From Methanocorpusculum sp. (GTDB lineage Archaea > Halobacteriota > Methanomicrobia > Methanomicrobiales > Methanocorpusculaceae), in assembly GCA_017399555.1 (NCBI GenBank), contig JAFQBW010000045.1:1-64000 (forward strand): a DNA stretch of 64,000 nt, in the 5' to 3' direction. Under the pieces are notes generated by a model, which had not been told where the DNA came from, did no database searches, and worked only from the letters and a program-made list of their open reading frames with translations. Of this stretch, positions 16,971-25,418 are shown one piece after another; position 1 is the stretch's first letter; each line of letters opens with the position of its first letter. The position numbers and the translations under genes were made by a program.

Positions 16971-17549
16971 ATGACAGAAGGCTTTGTCGATATCCACACG
17001 CATCATCCAAAACCGGGTGTTCTCTCGCCGAAGACGGCAGGGGTTCATCCCTGGGATGCCGGCAAAGGCCTTCCGCTTCCGGATTTTACGGCATGCGATA
17101 TCATCGGCGAGACGGGGCTGGATTTTGCGGCAGATGTGGACCGGGCGGCACAGGAAATGCTTTTCCGCCTCCATCTGGATGCGGCAGAGCGGCTCTGCCG
17201 TCCGGTTGTCCTGCATGTGGTGCGTTCCTTTGAGCCGGTGATGAGGATACTCGCCGAATACCGCGGTCTTTCCGGCGTGGTCTTTCACGGCTTTGTGGGT
17301 TCGGTTCCGCAGGCTGAGCGCTGCTGGAAGGCGGGGTATTATCTTTCGTTTGGCGAGAGGAGTCTTTGCTCGCCCAAAACCCGCGAAGTAATTGCCCGGT
17401 CTCCCGGAGGCCTCATATTCTGCGAAACCGATGACAACCCGGACTGTGATATCGCCGATATCTTCTGCGAGGTTGCATCCCTTCGCGGTATGTCCGTTGA
17501 GGAGCTGCGGGAACAGACCGCCGAGAACTATAAAAAGCTGATACCATGA
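16971..17549 (+). CDS. TatD-family metal hydrolase, short form
   Basis: The 192-residue protein has the TatD set of metal ligands: HTHH at residues 9-12, GETGLD near 45, an HVV histidine, FHGF, and CETDD near 153. TatD proteins are metal-dependent deoxyribonucleases or related hydrolases with a TIM barrel. This one is short, since the usual length is about 250, and the segment between the first and second motifs is compressed. The stop overlaps the tcdA ATG (ATGA), indicating translational coupling. An exact substrate cannot be assigned. Confidence 0.8.
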   Translation: MTEGFVDIHTHHPKPGVLSPKTAGVHPWDAGKGLPLPDFTACDIIGETGLDFAADVDRAAQEMLFRLHLDAAERLCRPVVLHVVRSFEPVMRILAEYRGLSGVVFHGFVGSVPQAERCWKAGYYLSFGERSLCSPKTREVIARSPGGLIFCETDDNPDCDIADIFCEVASLRGMSVEELREQTAENYKKLIP

Positions 17550-18274
17550 TGCCCTGGCTTGAACGAACTGAACTGCTGATTGGAAGTGAGAACGTAGAGA
17601 AACTGCAGAATGCCAACGTCTTAGTCGTCGGTGTGGGCGGAGTCGGCGCCTATGCCGCGGAGATGATTGCCCGTGCAGGCGTTGGGAAGATGACGCTTGC
17701 GGATGCGGACACTGTCTCGGAAAGCAACATCAACCGCCAGCTTATCGCCCTGCACTCGACGGTCGGCCGCGAAAAGTGTGCGGTTCTTGCCGAGCGTCTC
17801 CGTGATATCAATCCGGCGCTGGAGCTGACCTGCGTTTCCCGGTTCATTGATGAGTCCTCGGTGGATTCGCTTCTGGACAGCGCGGAGTTCGATTATGCGG
17901 TTGATGCGATAGATACTCTTTCGCCGAAGATTGCGTTAATCAAGGGCACGCTTGACCGCGGCATTCCGCTGGTCAGTTCTATGGGTTCCGGCGGCAAAAT
18001 GAACCCGGCGGCTTTGGAGATTGCCGATATCGCAAAAACCCACCACTGTCCGCTTGCCCGTGTGGTCCGCGGCCGCCTGCATAAACTGGGAATCGACCGC
18101 GGATTTACGGCGGTCTTCTCTGCCGAGCCGGTTCGGGAGGGGTCGGTTATCCAGTGCGACGAGCAGAATAAGCGGTCGAACCTCGGGACGATTTCCTATA
18201 CGCCGGCGATGTTCGGCATCGGCTGTGCGTCGGTGGTTATCCGCGGGCTTATCGGGGAGTTTCCGGAAAAATAA
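17546..18274 (+). CDS. tcdA: TcdA-like tRNA threonylcarbamoyladenosine dehydratase
   Basis: This E1-like ThiF/MoeB-family protein has 242 residues. ERTELLIG opens it, VVGVGGVGAYAAEMIARAG is the ATP-binding loop, and DADTVSESNINRQL contains the family's N-R-Q catalytic region. AIDTLSPKIAL and GSGGKMNP are as in TcdA. The C-terminal CxxC zinc pairs of MoeB are absent, also as in TcdA. The enzyme closes t6A37 of ANN-decoding tRNAs into the cyclic form. A sulfur-carrier role as in ThiF is the alternative, but the sequence order favours TcdA. The gene is coupled to tatD. Confidence 0.8.
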   Translation: MMPWLERTELLIGSENVEKLQNANVLVVGVGGVGAYAAEMIARAGVGKMTLADADTVSESNINRQLIALHSTVGREKCAVLAERLRDINPALELTCVSRFIDESSVDSLLDSAEFDYAVDAIDTLSPKIALIKGTLDRGIPLVSSMGSGGKMNPAALEIADIAKTHHCPLARVVRGRLHKLGIDRGFTAVFSAEPVREGSVIQCDEQNKRSNLGTISYTPAMFGIGCASVVIRGLIGEFPEK

Positions 18275-18283
18275 ATCTCTAAT

Positions 18284-18614
18284 CCAGGCTTTGCTCCTAA
18301 ATAGAATAACTATGTGTTTCCAAAGCTCTAAACTCATGAGAAAAAACCGCAGATAACGCAGATGCAGGCGTTTCACGCCTGCGCAGCTCGTCGCTGTCGT
18401 TCGCTCTCGCTCACGACCTGCTTCGCAGCCGCTTTGGAGCTGCCAAAAGTATTCTCTAAATCAAAAAGCAACGCCAAAGCGGCTGCGAAGCAGGTCTGAG
18501 CATAGCGAAGACAGCGACGCGTTGCGCGCCGAAGGCGCATCTGCGTTATCTGCGGTTTTTTCTAAATCAGTTCAGTGTTCATCCCATGAAACATAATTTA
18601 GGAGAAAAGCCTGG
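18284..18614. repeat. Large nested palindrome between convergent genes
   Basis: Three nested inverted-repeat pairs share one centre. The outer arms, 18284-18302 and 18596-18614, match at 18 of 19 bases (CCAGGCTTTGCTCCTAAAT side). The middle arms, 18339-18365 and 18537-18563, match perfectly over 27 bases. The inner arms, 18417-18437 and 18474-18494, match perfectly over 21 bases, and shorter matching pieces (GTCGCTGTC/GACAGCGAC) lie between. The middle arms start with AGAAAAAACC and end with GGTTTTTTCT, giving a T-run on each strand. It contains no gene and fills the gap between tcdA and the GNAT gene. It could be a two-way terminator, a MITE-like element, or both. Confidence 0.85.
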
Positions 18615-18631
18615 TTTTACGTATTCAATAA

Positions 18632-19048
18632 TTACCAAATCTCAAGCAGGACTTCGCTCTCTCCTGCCTCCGGATTCTCCGCTGAGCTGAGCGGCACAAA
18701 CCCGTTTTTCAGATAGAACAGAAGTGCTCTCTCATTTCTTGCAAAGACATGGACTGACAGCCGCTTTTTCTGTGATACCGCATGGGACAGCAGCGCTGTT
18801 CCAATGCCTTTTCCGCGTGCATTGTCCCGCACAAAAAGTCCTGCAAGATAGTCCTCCTGCAGTCCGATAAAACCCCGGACCTCGCCGTCGTCGAACACAT
18901 AGACCTCTGCTTTGCAAATCGCCGATGCGGACTCTTCGAAGCGCTCAGTAAAAAAGGACGGCGGGATAAAGGAATGGGCATCCAGATTTCCGGAAAGCCA
19001 GATATCCATCACCGCGGAAAGGTCGCCTTCGCGGAACTTTCGAATCAT
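18632..19048 (-). CDS. GNAT-family N-acetyltransferase
   Basis: The protein has 138 residues counted from ATG 19048 (MIRKFREGDLSAVMDIW). That ATG overlaps the stop of the upstream MBL gene by one base (TGATG). A longer reading from 19096 lacks support. The GNAT fold is shown by LAGLFVRDNARGKGIGTALL, the acetyl-CoA pyrophosphate loop, and by the C-terminal NERALLFYLKNGF. The substrate is unknown. It is the last gene of an AAA-MBL-GNAT run. Confidence 0.85.
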   Translation of the reverse strand: MIRKFREGDLSAVMDIWLSGNLDAHSFIPPSFFTERFEESASAICKAEVYVFDDGEVRGFIGLQEDYLAGLFVRDNARGKGIGTALLSHAVSQKKRLSVHVFARNERALLFYLKNGFVPLSSAENPEAGESEVLLEIW

Positions 19049-19767
19049 CAGAGAGTCCAGGTCTGCATATCGGAAGCGCCGTATGCGTAATCCCACGGAA
19101 TCTTATGGCTCATGTGCACGCACCAGAACTCCTTCGCGTTCAGTTCTTTTCCAAGACGCTCGGCATCGGCGGTGTTCATGTGCTTTGCAATATTTACTCC
19201 CGGCGGGAAGATGCCGTCTAACAGAAGCAGGTCTGCATCCCGCATCAGTGCTAGCGACTCTTCGCAGATTTCCGCCCGGGTATCGCAGGAGTACACAAAG
19301 GTTTTGCCGTCGGCACGAATCCGCATACCGTAGGTCGGTGTGTCGTGGACCACCGGAAAGAGCGTTACCTCCATGCCGCAGATTTCCACCGGCTCGAAGG
19401 GAAGAACCGGAAACTCTGCGTGGCGGATAAAATTAAAAATGCTTCCGCAGTAGTCGAGGACCTCCGGTGCGCCGTAGACTTTGATAATCTCGCGCTGTAC
19501 GCGGTAGAAGTCCGCAAATCCCATGAAATGGTCGAAATGTCCGTGCGTCCAGATAACTCCGTCGATGTGCGGGGAGTCTGCGGCAAGAAGCTGACGTCTG
19601 AGGTCAGGCGTTGTATCGATTAAGAGATTCTGTCCGTTGTGCTCGATGAGAATCGAGGTCCGGAGCCGTTCGCGCCCCTCGGCTTTTGCCTGCCGGCAGA
19701 CCTCACAGTCGCAGTTTACTTTCGGCGTGCCGACGGTGTCTCCGGTACCAAGGACCGTAATCTTCAT
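19048..19767 (-). CDS. PhnP-like metallo-beta-lactamase-fold hydrolase
   Basis: The 239-residue protein resembles PhnP phosphodiesterases: GTGDTVGTP near the start, a structural zinc pair in NCDCEVC, the THGHFDH metal motif, PVVHDTPTYG, YSCDTRAE and a final VHMSHK. PhnP in bacteria hydrolyses cyclic phosphodiesters, and archaeal members are mostly uncharacterised. The start is one base after the AAA ATPase stop, and the stop overlaps the GNAT start, so the three genes form one unit. Confidence 0.8.
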   Translation of the reverse strand: MKITVLGTGDTVGTPKVNCDCEVCRQAKAEGRERLRTSILIEHNGQNLLIDTTPDLRRQLLAADSPHIDGVIWTHGHFDHFMGFADFYRVQREIIKVYGAPEVLDYCGSIFNFIRHAEFPVLPFEPVEICGMEVTLFPVVHDTPTYGMRIRADGKTFVYSCDTRAEICEESLALMRDADLLLLDGIFPPGVNIAKHMNTADAERLGKELNAKEFWCVHMSHKIPWDYAYGASDMQTWTL

Positions 19768-19768
19768 C

Positions 19769-21049
19769 TTACTCGCATCCGCCGCGTACCGCGTTTCTTC
19801 TCAGGACAAGCTCCATTCCCGCGGTAACATCTCCCTCGTTTAACTCCTTGCGTCCGGCAAGAAGGGCAGTAACTATCGCCTCGGTGAGCATCATGCGCAG
19901 GTCTGCGCCGGAGAAGCCGTCCGTCATCTCGGCGATGTCTTTAAAGTCCATGGAGCATGGGATGTCAGATGCGACATGGTGGAGAATTGCCTCGCGCATC
20001 TCGGCGTTCGGAAGCGTGAAGCTGATAATTTCATCAAAGCGTCTCCATGCCGCCTCGTCGAGCATGCCTGCGTGGTTGGTGGCACCGATTAAGAGCACCT
20101 TGTCTTTGATGAGGTTGATGTGGTCGATACACTTGAGAAGGGTGTTTACCGCACGCTTCATGGTGCCGTTGTCGTCCGAGATTCTGGTCTTTGCGACATA
20201 GTCGAACTCGTCGATGAAGAGGATACACGGGGCAATACGCTTTGCGAGGTCGAAGATTCTGTCGATGTTCTTCGAGGTCTCGCCTAAGTACTGCGAGGTA
20301 ATCATGGAAAGACGAACCTCTATTACCGGCATGTGAACTGCCCGCGAGAGTGCTAAGGCAAAGGAGGTCTTTCCGGTTCCCGGAGGTCCTACCAGCAGGA
20401 TTCTTCCAAGCTCATAGATGCGGTGGGAACGCAGGAACTCCTGGTTTTCCAGCGAGGTCTGGACCTTTTTGACGATAGCGAGCTGTTCTTCACTGCAGAC
20501 TAAGTCTTCCAGGGAGAACTCGATTTCGTTTGGTGCATAGGGGATGACGAGGTCCACTGCCTCTTTCATGGACTCGGACTTTTCGGTGACGGCGGAAATT
20601 TTTCCTTTGAGTGCTTCTTCGGTGTCTTCAAAGAGCGGGATGTTTTTGCGTGCTTCGTGGTATGAGATGGATTTTTCTCCGGCGGTCTCGAGCGAGAGGG
20701 TAAGGGCCGGATTTTTCATGATGTCGGCGCCTGCATGGCGGAAGTACCATTTAAGGGCCGGAAGGTATGCGGTGACGCCGAACTGGCTTAAGTCGTTGAC
20801 GATGACGTAGGAGTTTTTGCTGTTTTCCAGAAGCTGGCGTGCGGCAAGGTTTGGGAAGTGGGATTTTAAGACGCCTTCTTTGACGGTTACCGGACGGGCG
20901 ATGACGCCTGCGGCTTCCGGGCAGAACATGGCACGCAGGTGCGGGGGAAGATCATTTACTTCTAACGCAGGGTTGGTGTTGACTGCTTCAGCGGTTAAGA
21001 TTATTTCGGTGAGCTGAAGGAGTCCGGGGTCTACTGATGATGCTTCCAT
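19769..21049 (-). CDS. AAA ATPase, CDC48/proteasome-ATPase-like
   Basis: The 426-residue protein has an unrecognised N-terminal half and one AAA module: Walker A GPPGTGKTS near residue 220, Walker B LFIDEFD near 275, sensor ATNH, and the arginine region WRRFDEII. FSGADLRMML closes the lid domain as in CDC48-like enzymes. It has no protease domain and no membrane segment. It may act as an unfoldase with a separate partner. It begins a co-directional unit with the MBL and GNAT genes. Confidence 0.8.
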   Translation of the reverse strand: MEASSVDPGLLQLTEIILTAEAVNTNPALEVNDLPPHLRAMFCPEAAGVIARPVTVKEGVLKSHFPNLAARQLLENSKNSYVIVNDLSQFGVTAYLPALKWYFRHAGADIMKNPALTLSLETAGEKSISYHEARKNIPLFEDTEEALKGKISAVTEKSESMKEAVDLVIPYAPNEIEFSLEDLVCSEEQLAIVKKVQTSLENQEFLRSHRIYELGRILLVGPPGTGKTSFALALSRAVHMPVIEVRLSMITSQYLGETSKNIDRIFDLAKRIAPCILFIDEFDYVAKTRISDDNGTMKRAVNTLLKCIDHINLIKDKVLLIGATNHAGMLDEAAWRRFDEIISFTLPNAEMREAILHHVASDIPCSMDFKDIAEMTDGFSGADLRMMLTEAIVTALLAGRKELNEGDVTAGMELVLRRNAVRGGCE

Positions 21050-21109
21050 ACTTGTCCATATATGTTAGCGGGGAATCTGCATAAGGCTTTTGCAGAAGAG
21101 AGAAAAAAA

Positions 21110-22762
21110 TTAGGAAAAATCCATGAGTCCGGCAAGTTTTTCCGCTCCGGGTACGGCTTTTAAAAATGCGTCTTCGTCTTTGAACGGCATTTTGGAAAGC
21201 AGTTTCGATGCAGATTTTGCAGAAACGCCCGGAATCCATTTCAGTGCGGCAGGTGCTAACCGGTTTACCGGAACCGGATAGGGAAGAGCCGTTAAGGAAC
21301 GAGCGCCATACGACACTGCCGTACAGGAAAGAACCGTTCCGACAGCAAGTTTCTGCGGGATGCCGATTAAGACTGGATAGGTTCCCATCTGGCGGCCGAA
21401 GGAGACAGGGCCGGAGACTTCTATTAAGACGTTTTCAAAGACCGTGCCGACCGGGAACACGCGTTCGAGCATGGGGACATCGAAGTTTGCCCGCACATCC
21501 TCTTTGAACGCGTGGAACTGCCGGTCAAACTTTCCAAGACAGTTGTCCGTGTACGCCCGTGTACCTTCAAACGGCATGAGCTGGCGGATGTTGACTCTGC
21601 GGACAAGAAGGCCGGCATCGAAAATCCTCTGCAGGAAGGCGCGGTTTTCGGCAAAGGTCTGTTCCGTTTCTCCGGCAAGTCCGGAGATGAAGTTTAAGCC
21701 GGGCAGAAGTTCCGGGATGCCGTTTTTGCGGACGGCTCCGACTTCATTGACGATTTCCACCGCGCGAAAGATTGCGTCCGGCATGCCTTTCAGATTGTTT
21801 GCCGAAATCACGGCAGGGTCTGCGGACTCGACGCCGAAGGCTGCGATATCTCCTGCGGTATGTCCTGCAACAATTTCTGCAAGCGCATCGCGGGCCGCAT
21901 CCTCATGCCGGGAGATTGTTCCCGGATTGATGTTGTCGATATGCAGTGTCTGCAAATCGGGTGCGGCAGTGCGGATTCCGGAGAAGAGGGTTTTTAGTTT
22001 GTCCGCATCCGGTTTCGGGAACTCCCCGCCGGAAACTCCGTATGCCAGAAGGTCCGGCTGGCGTCCCAGGCGGAAATGTTTTGCCCCGGCGGCAGAAAGG
22101 GCCGCGGTTTCCGCAAAAATTCCGGCAGGGTCTCTCTGGCGCGGCATTCCGTAAAACGGTTCGGTGCAGAAGGAACATCCGCCGGTAACACAGCGGAAAC
22201 AGCCGCGGGCAGTTTCCAGTTCCAGCATAACATGCGGATACATGGGGTGCTGGAGAATGATATCTGCGCCAAGGGCTGACCAGCGGTCAAAGTTCTGATA
22301 ATCCAGAAGACCTTCCGGTTCGCCGCCGCAAAGATACGAGTCAAGCGCTGCCGCAGGGTCGCCGGAAAGCATTCCGGTCCAGCCGGAGACCGCCTGCCGT
22401 TTTGCGGCGTCTCCTCCTTCCGGAGAGTAGCCGAAGGAGATTGGACCGCCTAAAAATGCCGTTGTCTTTTTCGAAAACGTAAATCCGAGCTGCTGAAGCT
22501 CTAAAAGCGTTGCCGGAGTTCCTGCCAGATATTTGCCCGGAACGGTCACGCCGGCAATCATGACCACGAGTTTTGCGTCCCGAAGCGCGGCTGTCCGCAT
22601 CGGGTCTTTTCTGAGCTGGTCGATGGTTACATACTCAGGAGACAGACCGTGTTCTTTCAAAACACCGGCAACGGTTCGGATATACGGGGAAATATAGGGA
22701 GGGACACCCAGACAGGCCGGCTCATCCACGTACCCGTCGATGATAACTGTCTCAGATGTCAT
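21110..22762 (-). CDS. Radical SAM protein with B12-like N-domain and C-terminal HhH
   Basis: ATG at 22762 (MTSETVIIDGYVDEP) gives 550 residues and an 11-base overlap with mptE; the ATG at 22792 would overlap more. A methylthiotransferase or B12-binding-like N-terminal region precedes ETARGCFRCVTGGCSFCTEP, the iron-sulfur site. The spacing is Cx2Cx4Cx2C in place of the usual Cx3Cx2C. A radical SAM barrel follows (GVESADPAVISANNLKGM, GLNFISGLAGETEQTF). The end (IPGVSAKSASKLLSKMPF) is a helix-hairpin-helix, suggesting nucleic acid binding. Function is unknown; the family is archaeal. Confidence 0.8.
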   Translation of the reverse strand: MTSETVIIDGYVDEPACLGVPPYISPYIRTVAGVLKEHGLSPEYVTIDQLRKDPMRTAALRDAKLVVMIAGVTVPGKYLAGTPATLLELQQLGFTFSKKTTAFLGGPISFGYSPEGGDAAKRQAVSGWTGMLSGDPAAALDSYLCGGEPEGLLDYQNFDRWSALGADIILQHPMYPHVMLELETARGCFRCVTGGCSFCTEPFYGMPRQRDPAGIFAETAALSAAGAKHFRLGRQPDLLAYGVSGGEFPKPDADKLKTLFSGIRTAAPDLQTLHIDNINPGTISRHEDAARDALAEIVAGHTAGDIAAFGVESADPAVISANNLKGMPDAIFRAVEIVNEVGAVRKNGIPELLPGLNFISGLAGETEQTFAENRAFLQRIFDAGLLVRRVNIRQLMPFEGTRAYTDNCLGKFDRQFHAFKEDVRANFDVPMLERVFPVGTVFENVLIEVSGPVSFGRQMGTYPVLIGIPQKLAVGTVLSCTAVSYGARSLTALPYPVPVNRLAPAALKWIPGVSAKSASKLLSKMPFKDEDAFLKAVPGAEKLAGLMDFS

Positions 22763-23381
22763 GACCGATGAGATGGAGAAGTTTGCGCGCAATCATGAGT
22801 TTGCCATGTTTTACCGGGTCAACCGAGGTGTCATCCAGATCAAATCCGATAAGAGAGACCGAGGAGGCTCCCAGTTCATGTGCCGCAAAAACCCCGCAGT
22901 CTCCGTCCGAGAAACCGCCGAAGTTGTACACATTGGAAAGCGGCGCGCTCTGCGTGGTTCCGACAACCGGCCCCTGCATCTTCGGCACCCAGGACTTTAC
23001 CAGCGGGATGTTGTCTCCGTGTGCATGGACGGCAAGAAGGGTTCCTTCGGCATTCATTTCCAGAACATCATCATCCAGACCGTCTAAGTCAGTGAAGACA
23101 ATCTGCGGCGTGACACCGCCTTTTTTCAAAACGCGGGCTGCGGCATCGGCGGCGATGACGATTTTTCCGGAAAAGTCGGTGTTTTTGATATCGGCGGGAA
23201 GAGACGGCGCGTTTCCGGCGACAATTACCTCTGCATTGCAGAGCATCCCGGAAAGCAGTTCAAAATCGTCGCGCGAAAGAAGAGAGGATAAGATGCGTGC
23301 CGCCTCTTCATCCTCTTCGCGGCCGAAGCCGAAGTAGTCCAGAATCCGCTGATAGTAGGGTTCCCACTCTTCAAACTTCAT
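22752..23381 (-). CDS. mptE: 6-hydroxymethyl-7,8-dihydropterin diphosphokinase MptE
   Basis: The 209-residue protein is the archaeal, DUF115-type pyrophosphokinase that replaces FolK in tetrahydromethanopterin synthesis. Characteristic stretches are VIVAGNAPSLP, ADAAARVLKKGGVTPQIVFTDLDG, VHAHGDN, GTTQSAP, FSDGDCGVFAAHELGA and LIGFDLDD. The acidic and histidine residues in these loops bind metal and ATP. ATG at 23381 is used because the earlier start at 23408 would run deeper into the upstream gene; it still overlaps that gene by 11 bases. The MptD gene lies at 11209-11532. Confidence 0.85.
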   Translation of the reverse strand: MKFEEWEPYYQRILDYFGFGREEDEEAARILSSLLSRDDFELLSGMLCNAEVIVAGNAPSLPADIKNTDFSGKIVIAADAAARVLKKGGVTPQIVFTDLDGLDDDVLEMNAEGTLLAVHAHGDNIPLVKSWVPKMQGPVVGTTQSAPLSNVYNFGGFSDGDCGVFAAHELGASSVSLIGFDLDDTSVDPVKHGKLMIARKLLHLIGHDI

Positions 23382-24861
23382 CGTCTTCGTCCTCGGCAAT
23401 ACCGACAAGCTTCATGAAGTTGGCAAGCACCGAGTCAATAATCATCGCGAGCAGTTCATCCTTGTCTTTTACCAGAGAGAATGCCTGCAGCGGAATTGAC
23501 ATGGCGGCCATAGTTGCATGACCGCCGGCGGATGCTCCGGGGATGTCGGCAAATGCCTCTTTTAATACATCACCGACATGCAGTCTGATGTCTTTGTTTC
23601 TGGCAGAGAGGATAATTGCGGTATCAGTGATACCGTAGACCAGCGAGGTGGTGACTCCTTCCAGATTTAAGAGGAGGTCTGCGGCCTGCGGGACTGCATC
23701 GCGGTTTCTGATATAGCCGACATTGGTGAAGAGGTATCCCTGGCGAATCTCGCGGTTCTGGATTGCGGCGCCAATTACTTCTATAGTCTCCAGGGAAATG
23801 GACGGCGCCATGACAAGCTCTAAGAGCTGGCGGTCTGCGTACGGCAGAAGGAAGGCGGCGTTGTGTAAATCCTGCGGGGAGACATTTCTCTGGAACTCGT
23901 GCGTATCTGCGCGGATACCGTAGAAGAGCGCGGTTGCGAGTTTGGTATCGAGCGGGAGGTATAACTCCTGCAGATACTGGGCAAAGATGGAGGCGGTCGC
24001 TCCTGCATCGGAGCGGATATCCATGAAGTCCGGCATATGGACTCTTTCCACGCCTTCTGTGCTGTGGTGGTCGATGATGATATTGATATTGGAATCTGAT
24101 GGAAGGTCGTTGTTCATGCCGGGGGCGACACAGTCAACTAATGCCGTGTAGTCACATTCTGCAAGAATCTCCGGAGTGAGGCGTTCCATCTTGATTTCCA
24201 GGAGGTTGACGAATGCGCGGTTTTCCTGGTGTCCGATGTTTCCTTCGTAGAGAATGCGGGTTTTCAGTTTGCCCTTGGATGCTTCTTCAGCAATAACGCT
24301 GAGTGCTATTGCACTGGAGATTGCATCCGGGTCCGGGTTTTTGTGGGTGATAATTCCAAGCGTTCCGGTCCAGGATTCAAGAAGAGAGAAGAGTTTCTGT
24401 GCGTTTCTTGCCGCAATCAGGTTCACCATGTGGTTGACCGCCGATTTGGCAACAACCTGCTGCGGGTAGAGGACAACGTCCGCTCCGGCGTCAGCTAACT
24501 GGTCGGAGGAGAAGTGGTCTGCCGAGCGTGCAATGATGTTTGCTGCCGGGTAGCGGCTTCTGATGTGCATGACGCCTGCGAGGTTTGCATCTTTGTTGGA
24601 AGAGAGGACAAAGGCAACCTCCGGTTCCGGCATTGTGTCATAGAATGCGTCATCGGTGATATCGCCGAGCATGACCTGGTGGCGGTGATCGCGTAAATCA
24701 TCCAGGCGCTTTTCGTCATAATCAACGACTAAGATGTTTTCATCCGGTTCATGCAGCTCTTCAAGGACGTTATATCCGATACTGCCGCATCCGAGGATGA
24801 CATATTTTATTTTCTTCTTCTGAATAAGGGACAGGGGAGAGACCCCATCTGTTTCAGCCAT
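23371..24861 (-). CDS. RCK-N plus DHH/DHHA1 phosphoesterase
   Basis: The 496-residue protein joins a TrkA-N/RCK domain (YVILGCGSIGYNVLEEL, residues 19-35; VVDYDEKRLDDL) with a DHH phosphoesterase. The DHH signature residues are ITHKNPDPDA, LVDCVAPG and IIDHHSTE, and a DHHA1 domain with GASAGGHATMAAM ends the fold. Archaeal RCK-DHH proteins may hydrolyse cyclic dinucleotides or short oligonucleotides under control of the nucleotide-binding domain, but this is not shown here. It leads a tightly overlapping unit with mptE and the radical SAM gene. Confidence 0.85.
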   Translation of the reverse strand: MAETDGVSPLSLIQKKKIKYVILGCGSIGYNVLEELHEPDENILVVDYDEKRLDDLRDHRHQVMLGDITDDAFYDTMPEPEVAFVLSSNKDANLAGVMHIRSRYPAANIIARSADHFSSDQLADAGADVVLYPQQVVAKSAVNHMVNLIAARNAQKLFSLLESWTGTLGIITHKNPDPDAISSAIALSVIAEEASKGKLKTRILYEGNIGHQENRAFVNLLEIKMERLTPEILAECDYTALVDCVAPGMNNDLPSDSNINIIIDHHSTEGVERVHMPDFMDIRSDAGATASIFAQYLQELYLPLDTKLATALFYGIRADTHEFQRNVSPQDLHNAAFLLPYADRQLLELVMAPSISLETIEVIGAAIQNREIRQGYLFTNVGYIRNRDAVPQAADLLLNLEGVTTSLVYGITDTAIILSARNKDIRLHVGDVLKEAFADIPGASAGGHATMAAMSIPLQAFSLVKDKDELLAMIIDSVLANFMKLVGIAEDEDDEV

Positions 24862-24933
24862 ACCATATTTGTTTGTACCGTGAGATATTAAATCTGCATG
24901 TGAGACAGAATTCTGCCGAACAAAAAAGAAATC

Positions 24934-24941
24934 TATAAATA
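24934..24941 (+). promoter_or_regulatory. TATA box of first tRNA-Lys
   Basis: TATAAATA lies 61 bases before the tRNA. With initiation about 25 bases downstream, the precursor would carry a leader of roughly 30 bases starting near the conserved TAGGTCAAGC. Confidence 0.7.
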
Positions 24942-24994
24942 CTTATGAATGCAATGTATTTAGGTCAAGCTACAAGAGTGAGCTTACAAGTACC

Positions 24995-25068
24995 GGGCCC
25001 GTGGCTTAGTCAGGCATAGCGTCGGACTCTTAATCCGAATGTCAGGGGTTCAAATCCCTTCGGGCCCG
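24995..25068 (+). tRNA. tRNA-Lys (CTT), copy 1
   Basis: Acceptor GGGCCCG/CGGGCCC pairs fully. The loop CTCTTAA on a TCGGA/TCCGA stem gives anticodon CTT. The T-arm is AGGGG-TTCAAAT-CCCTT, with a non-perfect first pair. No CCA is encoded; the discriminator is G. Confidence 0.95.
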
Positions 25069-25142
25069 CTTCTTTTTCTGAATTTTCTTACAACTCATCA
25101 AAGATGCCGTTTCCTGCATTTCTTCCGGAAAGAAGCGGATTG

Positions 25143-25150
25143 TATAAATA
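25143..25150 (+). promoter_or_regulatory. TATA box of second tRNA-Lys
   Basis: TATAAATA at the same 61-base distance from the tRNA as in the first copy. Confidence 0.7.
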
Positions 25151-25203
25151 GTCGGAGAGACAATCTATTTAGGTCAAGCTGCAAGAGTAAGCTTGCAAGT
25201 ACC

Positions 25204-25277
25204 GGGCCCGTGGCTTAGTCAGGCATAGCGTCGGACTCTTAATCCGAATGTCAGGGGTTCAAATCCCTTCGGGCCCG
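25204..25277 (+). tRNA. tRNA-Lys (CTT), copy 2
   Basis: Identical in sequence to the tRNA at 24995-25068, with the same acceptor, anticodon CTT and tail. It is a recent or gene-converted duplicate. Confidence 0.95.
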
Positions 25278-25418
25278 CTTCTTTTTCTGATTTCAAAAAT
25301 TACTGCATCCCACTGTCTCCAAAAGAGGAAAAGGGCAGATACGCAATACAGCAGGCAGAAGAACAACATTTATTAGTGTACGAAAACAACTATTCAAATT
25401 AGTGAAGGGAGGGCGGAT

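Larger units (their letters stand above)
24934..25277 (+). repeat. Tandem duplicated tRNA-Lys transcription unit
   Basis: Two copies, 24934-25068 and 25143-25277, lie 209 bases apart. Each has TATAAATA exactly 61 bases before the tRNA, a closely similar stretch from ATTTAGGTCAAGCT onward, and an identical tRNA plus CTTCTTTTTCTGA tail. The sequence between TATA and the ATTTAGG stretch differs. In the leader, first-copy A changes to G at matching places in two internal half-repeats (GCTACAAG/GCTTACAAG against GCTGCAAG/GCTTGCAAG). Confidence 0.85.

Noticed and set aside
18284-18614. Insertion sequence with transposase
   Set aside because: No protein frame lies between the arms and no clear target-site duplication is visible.
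24934-25277. CRISPR-like or mobile repeat
   Set aside because: The repeat is explained by two complete tRNA-Lys transcription units.
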